A stretch of DNA of 64,000 bases, from contig CM061914.1 in NCBI GenBank assembly GCA_031002005.1, forward strand, positions 18,462,148 to 18,526,147. The letters are read 5' to 3'. Below the pieces are notes generated by a model. The model saw only the letters and a list, made by a program, of their open reading frames with translations. It had not been told where the DNA came from and made no database searches. Every line of letters starts with the position of its first letter. Position 1 is the stretch's first letter. The translations under genes and the position numbers were made by a program. Source of the DNA: Vandiemenella viatica (lineage: Eukaryota > Arthropoda > Insecta > Orthoptera > Morabidae). Of this stretch, positions 24,411 through 35,600 are shown in pieces.

Positions 24411-27400
24411 TAACAGTTTAACGTCCCTTTTTAACAACGTGGTCTTTAGAGACGGGAAAGGATGGGGGCGAAGAATGGGAAGGAATTCGGCCATGGCCTT
24501 TTGAAGGAAGCATCCTGGCATTCACCTGGAGTGATTTGGGGAAACCATGGAAAACCCAAATCTGGATGCCCGGACGTGGTTTGGGTTTTCCATGGTTTCC
24601 CCAAATCACTCCAGGTGAATGCCGGGATGCTTCCTTCAAAAGGCCATGGCCGAATTCCTTCCCATTCCTTGCCCCCATCCTTTCCCGTCTCTAAAGACCA
24701 CGTTGTTAAAAAGGGACGTTAAACTGTTACAAAAAAAAAAAAAAAAAAAAAATTGTCGCTGCCTTCAACTTTGGTGAGTGATAAGTCATTTTCCCCTTCC
24801 TTGTAATTTAAGAGAGATGAATAATTTACCAAACATGCAGACAGAATTTTAAGTTGAAATTTCTAGTAGATATATGTAGGCAGATACACGAAAGGGGAAA
24901 AAACAAGCCACCAGAGCGAGTGTTTCATTGCAATTAAATTAAATCGGAAAGCTAAAAAGTCTCTCTGTTCCTGTGCATCCATCTTGTCTCTAGTTCTCCT
25001 GACCTGCTCTTTGCTCCTCCTCCTTTCAATCTCATGACATGCCTTGACCATTGAAACCTTCTCTCCTTTAGCATTTCTTCTAATACATTAACCTTTACAC
25101 TCTCCTAATGTTTTCATTTCTTACACCATCCTTCCTCAATGTTATGTAGCATCCCTTAGGAATGTTTCTCCTTCCTGCAATGTGCTCAAATCTATCTTTG
25201 TCTTTCATGTAAGTCATTACTGGCTGCGATACATTTCATAGAACCTCGTTCCATACGTTCAACCTCCAGGTTCATCAGCGTCTTGTTATCTGTCCTATTT
25301 CATCCTCCATCTTTTCATTTGTTGCTTCATTACTTCCCAGGTAGCAGAAAGACTTCACCGATTCAAATTACTACTGAGTGGCACTGCCTTTGATAACTCC
25401 ATGTTTCTGGAAAAAAGTTATTACTATAAATCCTTTCCAAAACTTGTCTACAAGTTTTCTGCTGCTGACAAAGAGCATAAAGAAGAAGTCAATTGCTCGG
25501 TATGTCCCTGTTCTCTGTGATTATACTTCATCATGCTGTTGTCTGTGGTAATCAATGGTTTCCTTATCTTTAATTACTTATATCTGCTAGTCAGTATTTT
25601 TTTTAATCCCATTAGACTCATGGTAACATGTGCAATTATATTTACTTAAACATTTTTTTTTTTTTGCAGTGTAAATGAAGAAACTCCCTTTTACAATCAT
25701 ACATTCATCACATTAATTTCTCACTAATTAAAATTAGTAATAATAAATTCATACCACCACTTTACCTCAATAAATTATAGGGAAAATTAAATAAAATTTT
25801 AAAAATTCCATCTAGGTACATTGAAAATTTTGTGCTCTATACCTTTACAAATCTTCTGGTAGGTTCTGGCCAGGTACTCAGCAGCTCAGCAGCTATCAGT
25901 GAACCCGTCTTCTGCTGGAACTCCTCTAGCAGCGACTTCACATACTTCATGTCTTCCTGTCGGTCCAAAGGCAGGAGTTCTACCATTTCCATGTTACATT
26001 TGCTGCAAAGATATATAAAGTTTTCAATTCTCAAATATCTTATAATTTTTCACAATTTACTACAGTACTTTATAGATGCTACAATGATTTTTTTCAGTTT
26101 TTATATAAAAATATTAAGATTACAACAAAATTTCAACTGCACTTTATATTAATCAGATATTCCATGTGCCGCTTTGATCGATGTATTACTACCCAACCTG
26201 GGGCCTTCACCAGGGCTGTTTAGAAGTGAAGTAAAACTTGTGACTGTTTTCACACCACTCCATCGTCGATCTTCTCGCTGAGCTAATTTAGCTCAGCGAA
26301 AATAGTGGTGGAGAGACGGAGTGGTGTGAAAACCGTCACAAGTGACACTTCACTTCTAAACGGCCCTGGTGGAGGCCCCAGGTTGGGTTCGAAACGTCGG
26401 TAGTAATACATCGTTCAAAGCAGTGCGAATCCGAAAAGTGGAATATTTGATTAACACGACGCCTGCTAAAGGTGTAAAATATTGCACTTTATATTGTTTT
26501 TAAATCAAATGTAACTAGCAAAATGTAAAAATACCAAACAGATGTTGCTGATGATGCTCTGGAAATAGAGAGAAACAAGTACGATACAAAAAATAAAATA
26601 AAATACAATTGTTTTTGCTTGTCATTAACCTACACATAAAACTGATTAACTTGCCATTGAGGAAATGGCTCACAACATCCAGATGTTTACAACAAGTGTG
26701 TTTGTGTCTGAAAGAAATGAACATGAATGTAATTATCATCAGGGAAATAGAGTACATGGCATAAAAATTAACAAATGCCCCCACATTTATTTATTTACTT
26801 ATTTACTTATTTTCACTGTTCAAAAAACATTGAACTATTGTTGATCTTCAGCAACCATCGAGATAAATTTCTGTTAATTTAATTTAAAGTGTTGTAGATA
26901 GCTTTTGTTTTGTTTGTGTTATTTGAGTAGTAGTAGCATATCACCTTCAAAATTTATCTGTATGGACATTTATAACTCTTATTTGATCTTTGATTTATTA
27001 TTGTGCTTATCCAAATTTTTTTTTTGGTATATTCTATTAATTGCACTGTCATTATCTGCCATCTGGTCTAAACTTATAGTTATTTCTAGTCTTAGATTCT
27101 ATTTAAGCCATGAATAGTGGTTGTCAGTTAGTAGTGAATTTGATCTTTGTCCGTTGAGATTCATGTGAGAGAACAGTGTGCTGTCTAGATCACTTAAAGG
27201 GTTCATTCTTTCACGCACTTTGAGTTTTTGTTCTGAAAGGTATGACATGTAGGGCCTATGGTTGCTGTGTGCAGATGCAGAATGAGGTGACTGATCTATG
27301 CACTTAGCTTGCAGCTTTGTTAATGGAAGTTAAATAGCTGGAAGCTGCTGGAAGTGATTGCAGCAGATGAGGTATGGGTGACTGTGTTGAAGCTAGGCCT

Positions 27401-29650
27401 CTCACAGGTTCTCCCCTTCCAATCATCATACCTGAGGTACAGGCAGAGATGTTTAAAGCTGTGTGGCAGTCACCTGACAGTGACTTGTGTGTGGTGTCAG
27501 TATGTCAATACCACATGAGGGGGCAGTTGTACAAGTCTGAATCACAGGACTGATTCGGTTTTGCAATCGCCATCTTGTGATTTGGCAGCACTCCAGCCCA
27601 ATAAGTCAGAACAATTGCAGAAGGGAATTTTAGTGGTCAGAAGCTCCAATGTTAGGCAGCATCCCCTTGGAAAAACGGTGAATACATTGGGAATGAAATC
27701 CAGGATCCATTCATTGTGTAATCTGGGAGACATGATCCCAGATGCCACCGAGCATGTGGGGTGTAGCCAGCTGTGGATTGTGACATGTCGATACAAGTGA
27801 TCCTTTCTTCTTTCCAGTGGCTTACTAAAAGGTCTAACACTGTGGACAGAGGCCACATAATTTTGGCTGACTTAAATGTCGGCAAGTGTTGATAGAACCA
27901 ATTGTGGACCTCTGGTTCAGAGTCAAGTTGAGGGTCTGAATCAGACCATAGTGTTTCTGTGATAATCTTTGCCTTGGGGTTGATTCATGTAAGGTTCCCT
28001 TAAATAGATCAGGTGTGCACTAAACACATGAATTGGCTATACAGGTGTCAGGGGCCATGTGGAGTGCATTGGGATATTTGTCTGTAATCAAAGTTATATT
28101 TTACAGTTGTTTCATGCAAATAATATTAAAAATAAAACACAATATCACAAATAACGTTCAATTAGGTCCAATTTATTGAAAAGTTTCCCACATACTTGCA
28201 GATAATTTATGGTTGGTGAGATGATGCAGCCGCATGGAAAGCAAAAAATTGCACAACATGTAGCACAACTGATGATCTGGCTTTAACTACAACAATTGTT
28301 TTTTCAAGTACCTGTCATGAAACACACCTGATTTACATTAAAAAAATGTTTTATTGTCTCAAGTGTAATATAAACCACACGTATCTTATATTGGAAGAAA
28401 ACTGGTGGTGGACGATCGACTGGATTTTTGTACAATCTTCTCTGTAACTGACTTTGTGCTGTTGCTTGGTTAAATAAGCAAAATTTTGAAGGTGCTTGAT
28501 TAGATTTTTTTACCCTGGCAGTAAAAGCAAACATCACTAGGCTGGAGAGTAGAGTCCACTTTGGAGGAATACAGGTTGGCCGCTTTTCATCATCCTTATA
28601 CATCTAATCGTAAATTTAAAGAGAAACTGTCAATAGCGAGATTCGTTCCGGCAATGACGGGCTTATGGAGCAGAGAGCTTGTTCGTTGTGCCATCCACCT
28701 CTTGGCAGTTTCCTAATGTAGAAAGTAGTTCCACCATCTGAATGCAGTGGAATATTTCAATGCTGAATTTCTAAACAATGGCAAAGAAGTGCATGCTACT
28801 GCTTTGCCACATTACTCCTCTCACCATGAGCTTTTATTACACACAGTGTGAATCTAATCTAAATTTAATAGTTGATGGGCTCTCCTTGTTAGTTATGTGT
28901 ATCAACATACTGATGCATATACTGTTTCAGATCAGACATGACCAATTTACCAAAACAGTAGTAATCTATATCTATAAAATGAAAACTGTGTATATCTGTT
29001 CTAGAAAAACTCAAACTCTACTGAAAAGATTTAAATGGGGTTTTCACCATTTTAAAGCTTAGGATCAGACTTGAATTGGGTGAATGCTGTGAAACACCAA
29101 AGAAGCAATTCCAACTAGATGTGGCATGTCATACTTCATAAAACATAATACGGTAGCAATATTATTGCCATAATTATTCCATCTACTAGTTCCTTCCTTA
29201 AATTCCAGTTTTTATCTTTAAACCCCCCCCCCCCCTCCCTATGGTTACCATATTGAATGTGAATGGTATATGAGAAAACCACATAAATTAATTTTAATAA
29301 TACAATGAAAAAAAAAAAACTCCCAAGAGCAACTTTGCTTCTTTAAGCTATGATATCAGGCTGCACAATCTCTGACATTTGGAAATGTTCATAGTGAGTC
29401 ATGCATATCTGATGGGTTTTAACATGAAAGTGAACGGTTTAAAGCTTTTAGTGTTCTCATTAAAAACAGTTATGAAGATAATTCTGGATGTTTCAACTAA
29501 AGCTTTTGGCTGTGCTAAGATCATGACACATTCTACATTATATATAAGCCGGTTCTCATGTGATTGTGTTTATTCATTTAAAATTATGTTATCCAGCAAT
29601 CCATTTCTGATATTTTTATAATACATTTTTGAACAAGCATTTCTTTTCCA

Positions 29651-29681
<31 letters not shown>

Positions 29682-32600
29682 CGCATTGTTCCTATTGCTG
29701 CACAAATGGCGAATTTGATGAAACTTGTTACACACATTTTTGATTTAGTTGCTAAAAATATTGTAGGAATAAATCAACCACAACCCATATCCATTAGGAT
29801 TAGAGTGTCAAATACACTTAGCGAATGGAGCAACTAAGATGAAATTTGATTCACAGATGCAGAAAATTGAAATTGGTTAGCAAATAATCTGGTATAACTT
29901 GAAAACTGGTGAATCGATTTTGATGTGATATTCATAATAACAAACCTTATATTCAAACTTAAGAACTTTGAATGCTTAAGATCCATGTGTAGGTAATCTC
30001 ATTCACCCCCCTCCCCCCCTTGTTTCACTCATTTCTGTAAGATCATAATCAGACTTCTACAATGCGACATGGATATAGTGTGACACCCCACATTTCTCAC
30101 CCCAATTATCTTAACCACAGTGGAGTTATATTCATGAAAAATCAAACGTTAAAAATTCTCCAATACTCAAAATTATAACTACCTCCTCCCCCCCCCACCC
30201 CTCTCTACCAGTGGGGATATACATATATGAAAATTTTAAAAATTGTATTGTTTTTTTTGTTATTTTTTTAAAGATTGGGAAGAATTTGACACATTTCAAA
30301 TGGTGTGACAGATTACTGTATGAGCAAATCAATCTAAACCATGTAAGACTGGAGATTTTCTCAGCGTTGTAAATGAATAAAATTTTCTCGGGTAGCTAGC
30401 CGAGTTAGTACATCGTTTGACCACGACGTTTCGGCGGTCACAATCTCTGCCGCCATTGTCACCCAAGGACGATATAGCCTTATGAACACCTGGCGTATAT
30501 CGCATTCCTTGCGAATGCGAAAAGGCTTACATTGGACAAACAACACGATGTATTGACCAAAGGTGCGCCGAACATGCGCGCAACGTCCGCCTGGGCCAGA
30601 TCGACAAGTCAGCGGTTGCTGAACACAGTATTGACTCGGGACATGGCTTTAATTTCAAAGCAACAAGAATTCTTGCGCGTACGAGAGGTTATTGGGACAG
30701 TGTTTTCTCGGAAGCTATCGAAATTCGTATCTCGAAGGACCTCGTTAACAGAGATACTGGATTTCAGTTAAGTAAAGCCTGGAGCCCAGCAATCCAGAAA
30801 ATGAGAGTGCAGCAGGACAACTGGGAAACACGCACCTCTCTTGCGCGCCAGCAACCAGCGGAACCCACCAGTAGCTAACGGCTTCCGCCAATAGGAACGC
30901 TTCCCGCTAGTGGCCAACGTTTCCCGTCACTAGCCATTGGCCGACCGGAAAAAGGATGACGTAGCGCGGACTTCGTGTGATATATAAGCACCTCAGTAAC
31001 CTACCGGCAGCAGTCACTTGACAATGGCGGCAGAGATTGTGACCGCCGAAACGTCATGGTCAAACGATGTACTAACTCTGCTAGCTACCCGAGAAAATTT
31101 TATTCAATCTAAACCATGCCAGGCAATTTCAGATACCCTGCTAGTTAGCTATAAAAGTCTCAAAATGTATATTTACATGTAGATGATTGTGTTGTTTGCA
31201 GCCTTTATAGAAATAATTATCTTCTAAAGCAATGAGGAAATTAAGTTGATGCAGCAATGGAAACAACCAATTACTGATAAATGCCTTCTCCAAATATTTT
31301 TACAATTGTGTTGGCACGTAATTTTTAATGCTATTATTGATCCACCTGCAATAATAGCTAACACCGACTTTAAATCTTGAAGTGAAAGTTACAATACCTC
31401 CTAAATGATCCATCAACATCCAACACATATGCAATGCCGCCAGACATTCCTGCTGCAAAATTACGACCAGTTAATCCGAGAATCACAGCACATCCTCCAG
31501 TCATGTATTCACAGCCATGGTCACCAACACCCTGAAATTGTAGGTTTGCACAACTTACAAAATACTTAAAACATGGAGCTAGACACTAAAGACAATTCAC
31601 TTACCTAACAAATAAAAAAAAAATAAATCCATGTCTAATCAGTATAACAGGACAATTTTGCACAAATGAGGGGCATGCTTTATTATTATAAATGAACATA
31701 AAGTGATTAAAAGTGTGCCTGTGCATGCTTCACAAATATCTAATATCATTCTAGACTTTTATCACTGTAGCATGAACAGTCCCAACATAACATGTCATAA
31801 AATAAAATAATAAGAAAATAAGTTAACTTACTTCAACCACAGCCACAACTCCAGAGTTACGGACTGAAAACCGTTCGGCAGCAATGCCCCTGAAGAAAGC
31901 CTTGCCACTGGTAGCACCATAGAGGCACACGTTGCCTACTATTACATTGGCTTCTGACTTGAAGGGAGATGTCTTTGGTGGGTAAATGATAATCTCACCA
32001 CCGGAAAGACCCTTTAATTGAAAGATTAGACTAGATTTTTTATTGATCCATTTAGTCAATATATAGTACAGGTGCACATTTTACATTGGATAAGTCATTT
32101 TGATAAATAGATGTTACATATTATTATGAGATGATGGGACTTACATACATGATTGATAATACAATGACAAAACAAGTGTACATGAAGAGAATTTAACAAT
32201 AAAATAGTTGATGAAAACAAAATTTGAAGGAATCCTAAAACCCATTTTTTTATGAGTCCATATATTCACTAATAGGGTAAAAACTGTGCCTCACTACAAA
32301 TGCCTTTAGTTTTATTTTAAATGAGCTACAGGAAGCATTTTTTACTTCTTCTGGTATTTTATTATAGTGTGTTATTCCTGAATTTAAAATACTTTTTTGA
32401 TATGTAGTAGTCTTGCAAAACGTTTTGTGGATGTCTCAATGTCCTCTAGTGAGGTAATTATGTGCCATATCATTTTTTATTAGTTTGTTTCTTAGGAGGT
32501 ACTCTCTTCTGAAATGAACTGTTTCATAGATGTACAGACATGGAACATTTAGAATGGCGAGGTATATGAAATGTGTTCTACATGATTCTAGTCCTTTTAG

Positions 32601-35600
32601 GTGACATATAGTTCTCACTGTTCTTTTTTGCATCCTAAATATATCAGTGCTTTGTGATGAGCTACCCCAGAAAATAATTCCATATCTGACCAGTGAGAGG
32701 AAATTATTGTAGTATACTTGCATTACTGTACTAATACTAGTGGTATCCCTAAGAATTCTTAGTCCATAGCACACTGTAGACAGTCTTTTAGCTAAATGCT
32801 TATGTGAACATCCTATTTCATGTTCTGTTGTACCCATAATCCTAACAATTTGGTTTCATTTACATTTTTAAGATCTTTTTCACTTATGTTTACTTGAATA
32901 TTGTTTTTGTTAGCAGAATGAGGTAGACAAAAATTCAAACACACTGTTTTTTCTTCATTCAAGATTAAATTATTTGCGCCAAACCAGTTTTTCAACTCAC
33001 TCATGGTTTTATTTGCTGTTAATTCTAAATTTTTAATGTTCGGGGAGGTGAATAAAACACTTGTGTCATCTGCAAACTGAACTGCATCTTTTGGATCGAT
33101 ATTCCAAGTGAGGTCATCTATATAAATTAAAAAAAAAATAGGTCTATTGACACCAAACTTTGGGGTACACCATACTTAAACTGTTCATCTGAGGTAAATT
33201 TTTCCCTTGTACAATTTTTCTGGTAAGTTGTTTTATAGTCAACAGACACTCTTTGTTTACGGTTTTCAAGGTACGATTTTATCCAGTTTTTTGCATTCGC
33301 TCTTATCCCCATTTTTTCCAGTTTAGTTAATAGTATACCATGATCTATTACATCAAATGCCTTTGATAGGTCTAGGAAAATACCTGTAGCCATATCATTT
33401 CCATCCAAAGCTTTTCAAACAGAATTTAAGAATCCAAAGATTGCTGTATGAGTAGATTTATTTTTCCTGAATCCATGCTGCTGGGTAGAAAGTGGTGCAT
33501 ATTTGTTGATAAACTTAAGGAGTCTGTCAAGGAAGAGTTTTTCTAATATTTTTGAAAAAAAAACTCAGGAAAAGTTCCAATTTGTACAGATATGTTGAAG
33601 ATTTTTGCCAGAGGGGGAGCTACATAATTAGCACAGAATCAATAAGCTCTCTAATCCATCTCGTGTTGGATTTTAAATTCAGGCATATGCTCTTTAAGAA
33701 AACTTTCTTCAATCGACAAACATACAACAACAACAACAATAATAATAAAACGCATAACAGTGCAAGTAAAGAGAAACAAAAAAAGTAAAGATTTTATGTT
33801 GATCATTTGGTGAGAAATACAGATTAAGAATTGATAGGAATATAACTATTATTTATGAAACATTAGAGTTTTTTGAGTACAAGAATAATAGTGGTAACTT
33901 TGAAAGTTTATCCAGAAATCAATCTGCTTTCATATAACCTGCATAACATATTTTTTTTTAAATAACATTACAGAGGACTGCACACTGTGTTTGATGTGAC
34001 TAAATTCGTGTTGCAGTGACAATGTAAAAGAGAATTAACATTGTGAAAGCAATTTATTATTAAAACCTTTAAGAGTGATGATAAATCATGAAAAAATGGT
34101 GGTGAACTGATGGCTAAGAAAAACTGTATTAAACTTATTGCAGTTACTTATAGATTTGGGAAACATTTTTTTAAACAGGTGAAAAAGATGCTTTATTGTT
34201 ACTCGTGCTATGTAAAAAAGGGTATTGCAAGAAATAAGTTTTTAAGGTGCTGATCATAAATTGCTACATATTATATAAATCAATAAGTGGTTGTTTCTTA
34301 TGGATTTGTTTCTCAACTTATCACACAAATTATTGAACTGATTTTGATGGGATTTACTAACTTAGAAACTGAGGTATATCTTAGAAGTCTAGGTGAATTG
34401 TGGGCAGAGCAATAAATGATAATCTATACATAACCTGAACAGAAAGACTACAAATTTTGTAGTACATAAAAGATGAACACTCCACTTTTTAGATTCTGGT
34501 AATATTGTTGCCGACTATTAAATTATTAAAACCTAAATTGATCATTTATTATACTGTTGTAAACAATATTTTTCCTTCTGGTACAGCTTCCATTTCAACA
34601 TAACCACTCTGCAACCATTACAACTAAAAAATCTAAGTACCTACTGCTTGCACACTTGTCCTCATATCTAGGACCACTTGGGTACAGATTAAGACAAGTG
34701 GTACTTATAAATGTAGTTGCCATATTTATAGTGCATCAGAATAAGAAATTTACTTTGTAGCTTGACTTCCAGTTATTAGCTACTTTAATAATTACATCTC
34801 AGAACTTTAAGGGTTTATGGTTGGAATTTATTTTTATACCTGTGTGGCACATTCCAATTAATTTCTTATTCATTTCCATCTACATATATAAAACTGTGTG
34901 TTTTAGCTGTATTTTGAGAAAAAGCAATTATTGTATTTATCTTCATAGGTGAAAATTTTTTGATGTAAAAGCAAAATATTTTGATATCTAAGTCACCTCC
35001 TTCAGATATGAATCCATCTTAGATGGATTCACAAGTAGACACATGATGATTGCATTGCAGCATTAAACAATATTACAAATCATATTTTGTTAATGCAACT
35101 GATAAACTCACCTTGCCTACATAGTCATTAGCATCTCCCTCTAAGGTGACATGCACACCCTTTGTCATAAAAGCACAGAAGCTCTGGCCGGCAGACCCTG
35201 TAAGCTTCACATTAATACTGTGTTCTGGGAGACCATCATCACCATGTTTCCTAATAAATAAACAGAAAAACAATTATTTTCCAGAATAAATCCAGCAATT
35301 ACAATGAATGCACAAGTGAGAAATAACATCACTGGTGAATACTAATGTGTTGCCAGCATGGTAAACTGCAATTGCTTTGGTCTCACAAGAACACACCAAA
35401 ATTTTGACAAATCAGATGACATGATTTGGCCTTAATCTAGGAAAGAACTGCACTGCACTGTGTTCTACAGGCTCTACAAAATACAACTAATTCCTTGTCT
35501 GGAACTTTCAACCAACTGTAGTGTAGCCAGTCTGAATCTGTCACGTAGCCCAAGCAATTTTATTGGGGTAGAGGTGTGAGCTGTACTCTGCATAGCAAAG

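Noticed and set aside
24285..24722. Overlapping 78-86-residue frames on both strands around 24500
   Set aside because: They are mirror readings of the SINE palindrome, including a poly-lysine from the poly-T tract, not genes.
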